Part shown: positions 54,159 through 63,281 of the stretch, in pieces
Layout of the letters: each line of letters begins with the position of its first letter
How positions within the stretch are numbered: the first letter of the stretch is position 1
Assembly: GCA_963765585.1 (NCBI GenBank)
Contig: CAVXXB010000011.1
Coordinates: forward strand, 280,859-344,858
Origin: CAVXXB01 sp963765585
GTDB taxonomy: Bacteria; Calditrichota; Calditrichia; JAJRVZ01
Reading direction: 5' to 3'
DNA length: 64,000 bases
Position numbers and translations under genes: made by a program
The notes under the pieces: model-generated
The model's database searches: none
What the model was told of the DNA's origin: nothing
The model's input: the letters and a program-made list of their open reading frames with translations, nothing else

Positions 54159-55322
54159 TTAATTCCCCTCCTTTCCAACGTAAATACCAATTGAATCTGC
54201 AATCTTTAGAAATTCGTTATTCGCAGATATCGTCCTGACTTTATTAATTGCTTCAGCTAAAGGTATAAATTTGATTTCCGGGGGGATAAAAGAAACCATT
54301 ACTCCTTTTTTATCTTCATTGAAAGCTTGTATAGCTCCGGCACCGTAGGCCATACCTAATTGTCTGTCAACAGCAGATGGGTTTCCACCTCTTGCCCACG
54401 GACCAATTACCAACGGATAGGTTTCTTCCGCAATCAGAAGCTGCAGCTCAGTTGCTACTGTCTCGGCAGCTTTACCTGAACTATGAATAACATATCCGCT
54501 ATTAGCATCATCTGTTGCCAGTGGAGATAGTGAAGCTTTTAGTGAAGATACCTTTTCTTTTTTCTTATTTTTATTAATGATTTTTGCACCTTGTGCAACT
54601 ACCACAAGACCGTAAGGTCTTGAAGGAGATATTTTTTCTTTCAACCTTGCTGCTAAATTTTTCAGATCCATTGGAATTTCGGGAATGAGTATTGCATCGG
54701 CGCTAACAGCAATTCCGGATTGTAGTGCCAGCCAACCGGCTTGTTCTCCCATTACCTCAACTACCGCAATCTTTCGTGCAGACTGAGCAGCTTTACGTGC
54801 TCGGTCCAGCATTTCAATTGTGAGAGTGAGCGTGCTGTTAAATCCAAAAGATACAGCAGTAGAGGAAATATCATTCTCTACCGACCGCGGGACACAAACT
54901 GCATTAAGCCCTTTGCGATGGAGCTTGTACATAATACTTAGGCCCATTCCTCCAACTACAGAGATCAGTCCATCAATTTTTTCTTCTTTAAGTTTTTTAA
55001 GCAGTTCATCTGATAAGTCAACTTCTTCGACCATTTCCAATTCATTTATCCGGCGGACATTAAATGGATCTACACGGCCGGATTGACCGAGAATGCTCCC
55101 TGCAACCGGATCAAGATTTTCAATCATCTGCGGACTGAAATTTACCAGTCCTCCATCAGGATAATGCTCGGGGTGTAACAATCCTTCAAAACCATCACGT
55201 ATGCCTGATAATTCCCAGCCTAATTTAGAAGCAGCAAGCCCTGCACCTTTAACCACAGCATTTATAGCCGGGACAAAACCGGCCCCGACCATGATGGCAA
55301 GACGTTTTTTATTCTTGTTCAT
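54159..55322 (-). CDS. Divergent phosphofructokinase-family protein
   Basis: PFK-fold protein of 387 residues. The overall plan is kept: VGAGFVPAINAVVKG at the N-terminus, VVGGMGLS near 123, VPRSVENDI near 145, VVEVMGEQAGWLAL near 188, and GPWARGGNPSAVDRQ near 323. Key residues differ. GGDxPG is GAGFVP, the GGDGS Asp that helps bind Mg is Met, and the catalytic TIDND is SVEND. Ordinary 6-phosphofructokinase activity is therefore doubtful. It lies between the glycyl-radical gene and the activase gene, so its ligand may belong to that pathway. Confidence 0.78.
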   Translation of the reverse strand: MNKNKKRLAIMVGAGFVPAINAVVKGAGLAASKLGWELSGIRDGFEGLLHPEHYPDGGLVNFSPQMIENLDPVAGSILGQSGRVDPFNVRRINELEMVEEVDLSDELLKKLKEEKIDGLISVVGGMGLSIMYKLHRKGLNAVCVPRSVENDISSTAVSFGFNSTLTLTIEMLDRARKAAQSARKIAVVEVMGEQAGWLALQSGIAVSADAILIPEIPMDLKNLAARLKEKISPSRPYGLVVVAQGAKIINKNKKKEKVSSLKASLSPLATDDANSGYVIHSSGKAAETVATELQLLIAEETYPLVIGPWARGGNPSAVDRQLGMAYGAGAIQAFNEDKKGVMVSFIPPEIKFIPLAEAINKVRTISANNEFLKIADSIGIYVGKEGN

Positions 55323-55434
55323 AATATTTCCTATTGTTTAAATAAATCTTATTAATTTCCAGGATCATTTTTTTATTAAGAAATGGTAGGACATAACGCA
55401 CTGTTATGCCCTACCTTGATTTCATTTTATCTCA

Positions 55435-57855
55435 TCATTTTTCGAAACTCTGCAACGTGCGTTCGATGACCTCGTTCTGCACGCCCGGCGCCAGTTTGGT
55501 GAAGAACGCGCTGAAACCGGCCACCCGGACCACAAGGTCGCGGTAGTTTTCCGGGTGCTTCTGCGCATCCCTAAGGATGTTGGTGTCCAGAACATTGAAC
55601 TGGATGTGATAGCCGTCGTTATCAAACAGGGTCTTGACCAGACCCAGCACGTTATCCCGGCCCTTGCGGGTCTTGAGCTGATCCGGCGGGAGTTTCATGT
55701 TCATGTGCGTTGCGCGTGTATTTGATGGCATCCTGAGCCTTCGCCGCAGACATCACCAACGCGGTAGGGCCGTTGACATCGGTTCCCGGCATGGCCGACA
55801 GACTTCCATCGGTGAGGGCCACTCCGGCTCTCTTGCCGTTCGGCAGCGCCCCGGTCACCATGCCCATCAGGTTGTGGATACTCTTGGTATAAGCATCGGG
55901 CGTAGACTTGATGTCTTTGCTGAGGTAGTTGCCACCGCCATCGACTTTGTTGAAAGCCGTCAGGATGCTTTCATACACCCGATGCGTCAGCCGGTTCATT
56001 TCCGGGATGTCGTTGCCATGCTTGGGCGCGTCCTCATAGCACATCTTCCTGACCATTTCATATTCGCCCTCGAAGTTGGCCGCCAGGGCCTTCTTGAGTT
56101 CGGCCATCGTCAGCTTCTTCTCGTCAAACACGAGGTGCTTCACCGCCATCAGCGAATTGGCGGCGTCAACGCCACCCACAGACAATCTGGGCACAGGTGT
56201 AGTAGTTGGCTCCGCCATTCCACACTTCGGTGCCGGTTTCAATGCAGCCGCCGGTCAGAAGCGAGCGCCATGGAACCGGGAGGAAGTCAGCGCACAACAT
56301 GCTGGCGATCCAGGCGCCCCGGCGGAGGACCTCCTCATTGAATTGAGCTGCTTCTCAAAGGCCGCATACAGTTCCTCGAAGTTCTTGAAGGTCTCGGGAT
56401 CCCCGGTCTTGGGTCCGACCTGCTTCTTGATTCGGGGATCGAAGCCATTGTTCATCGTCAACTCGATGATCTTCCCAAGGTTGGGCTGGCCTTCCACCGG
56501 GTGACCGGTTTCGTAGGGAATGTAGGAACCCACACAGGCGCCGATACAGGTGCGTCTGGCCTTTTCCAGGGTGAGCCCTTCTTGGAGTCAGCGAACAGAT
56601 TCAGGGCCCGTTTCATCATCACGTCGCCGTTAACGAACTGCGGCATGCCGATACCGGTGCCGATAACATCCAGGACCTTCTCCAGGAATTTGCCGCTCAT
56701 CCTCTCCGTGTAGATGCAGGACAGCGGAGGCTGCGGCAGGTGGAGATAGTTGCATGCATCCAGAACCACGTAGTCCATTTCTGCGGTGGCATCCTCCCCA
56801 TCCTCGGTAAAGCCTCCGAGCGAGATACTCTGGCCCAGGTCGGCGGAGTTCTGCAGGGCGACCTTCTCGCCGAAGTAATAGCCGATTTCGTTCAGCTTGA
56901 TCACGAGGTTCTGGAACATGAACGTCGCTTGTTCGTAATCGACCAGCCCGGCCGCCTTGTCGGCCTGATAGTAGGGTTCAAGGTTCTGGCCCAGGTAGGC
57001 CTCGGAGTAACCGCAGCCCACCTGTTCGAGTTCCGCGCAGAGATGACAGAAGAAATGGCACTGGATGGCTTCTCTCAGGTTGCGGGCCGGATGCTCGGGC
57101 ACCCGTTCGCAGGTTTCGGCAATGGCAATCAACTCCGCTTTGCGGGCCGCGTCCTTCTCCTTGGCCGCCATTTCCCGGGCCAGTTCGGCATAGCGATTAG
57201 CGAAGCGGACAATGGACCGCATCAAGATGAGGCTGGCTTCATAAAAGTAGAGCTTGCTGGCATTGGGCAAGCGCATTTCGAGGGCCGCCTGCCGCTCCTC
57301 GACCTCCTTGATCATGGCGGCCAGTCCATGGTTGTAAATTCTGGGGTAGTTCAGGTTGCCGCCGCCACCCGGCCAGTCGAAGAAACTGATGACAAAGCCG
57401 GAGTCATAGCAAGGATTCGGATCGAAACCATACTTCTTCTCGAAGATCTCCAGCGTGCGGGGTTTCAGCGCACGCTTTTCCCAGTAATCGAGGGCCCACT
57501 GGTTGACCCGCTTGTCCTCCGGGTCCTTGCACTTCTCAACGGTGTTGTCGTCCTTCATCCAATCAATGTTCCATTCCGGATACGTGTAGATGCCGTTGAC
57601 GGTGCTCGCCATGCTGCCCACGAAGAAGTTGTCGTCGATGTAGAGCTTTTTCCGCTCCAGCAGAGTGGCCATGAACTTGGCGCGACGCATGATGTTCTGG
57701 TCGCCTTGAGTCGCCGCGTAAACCTCCTCCATGATCCTGATCCGCTCAAAATCGACCTCAGCGGGCGTGCTCCTGAGTTGTTCTTTCAGCCGGTCGATGC
57801 GGGCTTTATCAGCGGTGACCTTTGCTGTGGAAGGATATAGCTTTTGTTTTGCCAT
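55435..57855 (-). pseudogene. Glycyl-radical enzyme (PFL-like), about four frameshifts
   Basis: Repaired length is about 805 residues. N-terminal PFL domain: ERKKLYIDDNFFVGSMASTV, NLREAIQCHFFCHLCAELEQ, SADLGQSISLGGFTEDG. The presumed active Cys is in CIGACVGSYIP near 56535. The later part has GGCIETGTEVWNGGANYYTC, GGVDAANSLMAVKHLVFDEK and the glycyl-radical loop VRVAGFSAFF near 55515. Frame changes fall near 56575, 56330, 56200 and 55720. After the Cys comes Val-Gly, not the Val-Glu of choline lyase or glycerol dehydratase, so the substrate is open. The gene is clearly richer in G+C than its neighbours. Confidence 0.85.
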
Positions 57856-58011
57856 GGTATTTTCTCCTTAGTTTTTGATAATTGTGATCTGTTAATAAAA
57901 TTTTATTTTAAATTGTTAACGGCAGTGCTCCATGATTCTCTCATTTCATTATTTCAGTCTCATCCAGGCGGTTTAATTTTTGCAAAAATAGTTTCACCAC
58001 GGCGATTGCAG

Positions 58012-58341
58012 TTATACTACCAGACCTCTGGCCTTTTCAACCGTCTCAATTCCTGCAGAACTTGAGACCGTGTCGAACCTGATTTCGGGTTTTTTGTCAG
58101 CCATCTCCATAACCACCAGCAAGTTGCGAAATTCATCTGAGCGAAGATGAGCATCCAGATCTTCTTCAGTACACCATACTTCTTCTATCATATGGGCTTT
58201 GTTATCCTCCAGGTCCCCGTAAATATGGCAACATTGACAGCCGGGATTGTCCCGGCACAGTTCATATTCCAGTCTAAGAATTTTCAATGCTTCTGTACTT
58301 TTTTGGGCCGGTATGGACATTCTAAAAGTTGCGATAATCAT
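58012..58341 (-). CDS. ABM-domain small protein
   Basis: A 109-residue protein of the antibiotic-biosynthesis-monooxygenase (dimeric alpha-beta barrel) type: MIIATFRMSIPAQKSTEALK, GCQCCHIYGDLEDNKAHMIE then EVW, and DLDAHLRSDEFRNLLVVMEM. Such proteins include cofactorless monooxygenases and stress proteins. It is the first gene after the sigma-54 promoter at 58479-58496 and precedes the glycyl-radical gene, so it is predicted to be co-induced. A role in protecting or assisting the oxygen-sensitive enzyme is conceivable but not shown. Confidence 0.8.
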   Translation of the reverse strand: MIIATFRMSIPAQKSTEALKILRLEYELCRDNPGCQCCHIYGDLEDNKAHMIEEVWCTEEDLDAHLRSDEFRNLLVVMEMADKKPEIRFDTVSSSAGIETVEKARGLVV

Positions 58342-58478
58342 ATGTGCCTCATTTCTTTTCTCTAATGATGTCCGGTATGCTGGAGAAGCGAAGTCTGTGA
58401 AATTTATAATAGTCTCATTTATTTAATATCCCTTTTCGGGGATTAATGACAGTTGTATTAAACAGCATTCATAAAACG

Positions 58479-58496
58479 ATGCTAATTACATGCCAG
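58479..58496 (-). promoter_or_regulatory. Sigma-54 (-24/-12) promoter
   Basis: On the minus strand the sequence is CTGGCATGTAATTAGCAT. GG and GC are separated by exactly 10 nt as in the TGGCACG-N4-TTGC consensus, with three mismatches at less conserved places. The ABM gene ATG is about 140 nt downstream. A sigma-54 activator gene is the next gene upstream, and inverted repeats fit for activator binding lie about 100 nt upstream. Confidence 0.75.
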
Positions 58497-58594
58497 AAAA
58501 AAAACCGCCGGATGATTACCGTATTAAAGTCAGGGAATGAATGGATTTAAATGAAATAAGCCCGGGAGGGTAAAAATGGAAGGAAATAAACCAT

Positions 58595-58630
58595 ATGCCC
58601 ATATTTGGGCATTTTGCCCGGATTTAGGCA
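58595..58630. promoter_or_regulatory. Activator-type upstream inverted repeats
   Basis: A perfect inverted repeat ATGCCCA-TATT-TGGGCAT (58595-58612) is followed by a weaker one, TGCC-N8-GGCA (58615-58630). They lie about 100 nt upstream of the -24 element of the promoter at 58479, the usual place for enhancer-binding-protein sites, and directly beside the activator gene's stop. Confidence 0.65.
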
Positions 58631-60296
58631 TTATTTTGTAGGGTGTTTGATCTCCAATTTCTTGATTTTCGCTTGCAGGGTTGTTCTCTTGAGACCAAGA
58701 ATCTCAGCAGCACCACCCGGTCCGGAAATGCGCCAGCCGGTCTTCTGTAGTACGGCGGTAATATGCATTCTTTCCATATCATTAAGATTTTCACTATACT
58801 CCGGTTTTGAAGATGGGTGTGTTGGCAATGGAACATCAAGTATTTTTCCATTACTCATGATCATGGCGTGTTCGATCACATTCCTTAACTCCCTGACATT
58901 GCCCGGCCAGGAATAAGATTGCAAGGCATGCATGGTCTTCGTCGGAATACTTTCTATCTCCTTGCCTAATTTCTTTTGAAATTCCTTGACAACCGCCCGG
59001 ACCAGCAGCGGAATATCTTCACGACGGTCACGAAGCGGAGGGATCACAATGGGAAAAACATTCAGCCGGTAGAAGAGGTCCCGTCTGAATTTGCCGGTAT
59101 TTACTTCCTGCTCAAGATTCCGGTTGGTGGCAGCAATGATGCGGACATTGACATGCCGGCTTTGGGTTGAACCTAACCGCTCGAATGTGCCTTCCTCAAG
59201 CACGCGGAGCAGTTTACTCTGCAGATCGAGTGGAATTTCTCCGATCTCATCGAGAAAGATGGTCGAACCATCGGCCATTTCGAATCGACCGATCATTTTG
59301 GTCATTGCACCTGTGTAAGAGCCTTTCTCGCGGCCAAATAGTTCGCTTTCGATCAGCGTGGGTGGAAGCGAAGCACAGTTGATTGTTATCATCGGTTTGT
59401 CTTTGCGCAAACTCATACGGTGGATGGCCCTGGCCAGCAGTTCTTTTCCCGTTCCGGTTTCCCCCAGCAGGAGAACCGTAGAGTCGGTTTGAGCAACCTG
59501 TTCCGCCTGGGTCAGGACATTTTTCAAGGCGACGCTTTGCCCCACAATGCCCGAATGTTCAACCAGAACTTTTACCTCCTCCCGCAGATAGGTATTTTCA
59601 CTTTCCAGTCGTTCTTTCAGCGCCTCAATTTCCTGCAGGCGATCCTGGAGTTGACCCTCCATGCGTTTGCGCAGGATGGCATTGGTAAATATCTGTGCCA
59701 CCAGTTGTAGTCTGTATAACGACCTCTTCCGGCCAGGTATGTACCTTATGCATCGTGTTGAAGCACAGAACACCGATCAGTGTTTTTCCGCCCACTGTGA
59801 GTGGAAGCGAAAGATTGGACTTAATGTCATATTCCATACAACTCTCCAGATCGATGGTCGCCTCCACCGGCAAGTCTGCCAATGTTGCCAGATTCACAAT
59901 GTTACCCGCTTGAATCTGAGAAAAGAACCAGGGGAATTTTTCGGAAGCCGTTGTAGGATCGCTAGGTTGAAAAGGATTGACGATGGTCTCACGATAATAA
60001 AGATTGGTTAACATAACATCATCCTGGTCCGGGGCCGGTTGCTGCCAGAGGACACATAGATCCAGATCAAGGCATTCGCAGACCTGACGCTGAGTGTCTT
60101 CAATCTTGCTATCGATCTGGTCGGCGGGCAAATTGATAAAGTCCGCAGATATACTGGCCAGTAATAACTCAAACTGCAACTTCTTTTCACTGCTATTCAT
60201 GACTCGTCTATCCCTGGTCATGTCTGCCTGAGTTCCCTGGTGTAAGAACATTTGCCGGGTTGAGGATGATTTTACTTTTTCCGTTTTAATTTTCAT
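58631..60296 (-). pseudogene. Sigma-54-dependent activator (GAF-AAA+-Fis), one frameshift
   Basis: Repaired, this is a GAF-type sensor domain (about residues 40-195: EFELLLASISADFINLPADQ region to SLPLTVGGKTLIGVLCFNTM). A coiled-coil linker, an AAA+ domain and a C-terminal Fis helix-turn-helix (GAAEILGLKRTTLQAKIKKL) follow. Walker A is LGETGTGKE, and the sigma-54 contact loop is GSYTGA, a variant of GAFTGA. The frame changes once near 59705 within EEVVIQ/LQLVAQIFTNAIL. It sits upstream of the glycyl-radical operon on the same strand and is its obvious regulator. The start at 60296 has GGAA; a Met at 60200 is an alternative. Confidence 0.87.
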
Positions 60297-60357
60297 ATTT
60301 CCAATTTTTTAATGCAAAAAATTAAGCACAATATATGCTATTACCAAATCTTGTTTG

Positions 60358-62321
60358 TTATTTTACGGCAATTCGAATCTCAATTTTTTCAATCGCATTA
60401 ATTCCTTTCGCCAGGTCGGTAAGCAACACATAGGTTTTGAATTCGATCAATTGTTTAAGAGTTGCGCCATCAATATTCTCAACCAGCCCGCTTTGTAATA
60501 TCAGGTCTACCAATTTTTCTGTAGCATCATCCACATTGATATTGCCGATTAACTGACTGATTATTTCTGTCAGGGCATCCAGCACCTCTTCTTGCGAAAT
60601 ATTATCTTTAATCAGTGCTGTCAGCCAACCGGCGATTTTTTCAGCGGCAGCCTCCACATTTATTTCGCTCAGGCGTTCCATGATTGGCAGAATTAAGTTG
60701 TAAATATTGTCCGCCGCAAAAACTTCCAGTATTTTGTTGTGAATAATTGCCGACAGATTTTCAGCCAGTTCCTCAGCGTTGAACATATCAACTAATCCAT
60801 TCAATTCATCCTCAAGAAAGGCGACAATCCCGGGTTCGGCAACTTCAACCAAATTATAAATCCATGCGGCAATCACCTGCGCAGCCTGATCTGCCGGAAT
60901 GTCCTGCAATCTAAAAATAGCCGTTTGTACGCCTTTACTTATGGTAGAATCCATAATATCGATTATGATTTCAGCTAAACCGGCAGCAGCTTCTGCATCG
61001 CTTTGATCGTCAAGGGATGACTTGATAATTGTCAGCGCAGAAGTTAACAATTGCTTTAATGGTATTCCAGTCCGGATCCAGCTCCAGTCCGGGGAAAGTA
61101 GCATTCAGCTGATCAACCAAAGGTTTTAATACATCGTCGATAATATCCTGGGCTAAGGCCGGTATTTTTACCGTGCTTGTTGAACGTAAGGTGGCAATAA
61201 ACGGCTCAAGTGAGTTGGCCAAAGTTTCTGCATCAAAGAAGTGGTTGGTAAATGTAGTTGCCAGGGTATCAGCCAATTCCACAATTGTGCTTGAATCTAC
61301 TTGTGAAAAACTTGTCCAGACCGGATAGATTTTGTTGTAAATATTATCTTCAGAAAACACCTTAGTGATTACTTTATAAATTGCATCAGCAATATTTGGC
61401 ACCAGACTTGGTAGCGTCTCGTCTTCAAACCTCTGCAATATGGGTAGAATGGCCTCATAAATGTCCGATTGACTGATACTTGTTTCAATCCGGTTGGCAA
61501 TTTGCTCCGCTACTTCCTGTGCGGCTTGTTCCGGATTATCTACCTTTAGTTCCTCAAGCAACGCTACCAGTTTATCATATACCAGCGATTCCCAATCCAC
61601 TTCTTTTAAATTTAGAATAATAAGAGTCGCCAATTTTTCAGATATCTCTTCCGGGCTTTGTGTAATTTCATCCAGTTTGCCGTGAATTAAGTCATAAAGT
61701 AACTGCTGAATAGCTGCCTGAACTTCTTCATTACCCAAAATTTTATCCACAACCGCGTTGGCAATATCACCGGGTTTGCCGGAATAAATCGCATTGGATA
61801 TCATTCGATTTACTGCTTCATTGATTATGCCGTTGGTTATGTTACCGGAGGTCATGGTAAAGCGCCCCTCATTCTCCTCATATCTGTATGCATAACTCAT
61901 CGGACCAATACTATCAGGGTTTACTCTGATCTCAGCAGAGTTAAGAACATTATAAGTGCCCAGTTGATAAAAAGCATCTTGACCGGTTGTATCCCGGTAA
62001 ATTTTCGCAGTTGTAAATTGGTACCGGTAATTTGTCTGACGATGATCGTTGCTGAAAATATCATAGGAGTTGTATTGCCCGGGCGGTACCATACCATTCT
62101 GGTCAGCTACATTGGCCAGCAGGGGTATAGTCTCTCATTTCGTATTTTACATCAACAACTAAGTCATTAAAGCCCCATAAATTATTGCGCAGCAAAATCT
62201 CCGTATCTTTGATTTTTCGAAGTGCCTGGCCATCCGGGTTTATGAGGGCGTCATCCTCTTCACATGAACTGATGAACATCCCTGCGCATAGTATTAACAG
62301 AATGGTTATATTCTTAATCAT
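60358..62321 (-). pseudogene. Helical-repeat lipoprotein, two frameshifts
   Basis: Repaired length is about 655 residues. The N-terminus has a lipoprotein signal (LLILCAGMFISSCEEDD, lipidated Cys near 20) and then a beta-rich part (MRDYTPAG / VADQNGMVPPGQYNSYDIFS). The rest is a long series of amphipathic helices with recurring units, such as VFSEDNIYNKIYPVWTSFSQ, VFAADNIYNLILPIMERLSE and SDIYEAILPILQRFED. Frame changes fall near 62105 and 61060. I do not recognise the family. It is downstream of the barrel gene at 62333 by 11 nt, so it is probably expressed with it. Confidence 0.72.
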
Positions 62322-62332
62322 ATTATTCCTTC

Positions 62333-63128
62333 CTACAAATTAAATCCCAGCTTGATAGCCGGGCCAAATTCATTCATATCGAAAATGAAACGTTCTTCAT
62401 TCTCCCCTTTGTCATAGTCAATGCTTATAATTCTATACCCCAGGCTTAACTGAAACAGCTCCGTAAAACGGTAACCGGCATAGGCCTGCACTTGCCAGGT
62501 AAAATCCGAACCAATACCGAAACCACCAAAATCACCACGGAACTGAAACAGCCATTCGTTATCGATATCGGTCGTAAGTCTGGTAATCAGGATTGGATCA
62601 TAAAATGTTTTTGAGTGGTGCCCGGTTAGTTCTTCGCTGCCTATGGGTAACACATTTCGTTCCGCATCGAGATCTGTAACCAGATAGTTCAATCGCCCCC
62701 CCACACCTGCTTCCAGAAAAGAATTGATACGATACAAACCGGCAAGTTCCCAAATTGTTTGTTTTAAGGTAGTCGTTCCGGAGCTAATCAGTTTACCCGG
62801 AGTAATATCCTGTTGAAGATCCATATAAACAAAATCTGATGTGATGGCCCATTTGTCAGTATTAGCCTCAAGATATAACATGGCACCCATATGCAGCTTG
62901 TCAAAAATGTCTCCTGGATCTGCATCAACCGATATGGTCGGTAAATTCCCAAGTCCTGTTTGTCCGGACATATATGGGAACATAAGATAGGGTTCAATTA
63001 AAAATTTCCATTTATCTTCAGATGCAGATTCCTGAGCCGCAGCCGGTGTCAAAAAAGCCCCGGTAAGCAGGTTTAGAATTACAGCAAATATTAAAATTAT
63101 GTGATATTGATTTTTTCTTATTTTTCAT
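62333..63128 (-). CDS. Outer-membrane barrel protein, frameshift in the signal peptide
   Basis: About 265 residues if one A is removed from a run of six near 63110. The ATG at 63128 then joins in frame to NQYHIILIFAVILNLLTGAF and LTPAAAQ, a proper signal peptide. Without that change only a TTG at 63052 is available, giving 239 residues with half a signal. The mature part has barrel strands (WKFLIEPYLMFPYMSGQTG, WELAGLYRINSFLEAGVGGR, QVQAYAGYRFTELFQLSLGY) and ends KLGFNL. Family not recognised. It is followed by the lipoprotein gene 11 nt downstream. Confidence 0.75.
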
Positions 63129-63160
63129 TTTAAACCCTCTCCGGTTGGTGTAAAAATAAC

Positions 63161-63262
63161 AAATGTCATCTCGCAGAGATCCTCCCATTGTGTGGGTACC
63201 CTGGTGACAATCAGAAGATGAGTGCCCGAACGGCGGGAAGTTCCCTGAAGGGATGACAGAAT
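63161..63262. repeat. Dispersed TGTCATCTCGCAGAGATC palindrome, copy C
   Basis: AATGTCATCTCGCAGAGATC then CTCCC on the left, and CGGGAAGTTCCCTGAAGGGA then TGACAGA on the right, fold on each other. The left arm is almost identical to the partial copy at 2896-2935, and the full plan matches 28308-28381. Confidence 0.75.
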
Positions 63263-63281
63263 ACGCAAATGGTTCAACTCC

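Noticed and set aside
56740..57840. 366-codon open frame on the plus strand
   Set aside because: It lies wholly antisense to the glycyl-radical gene, whose minus-strand product has clear family motifs. High GC in that gene creates long antisense frames.
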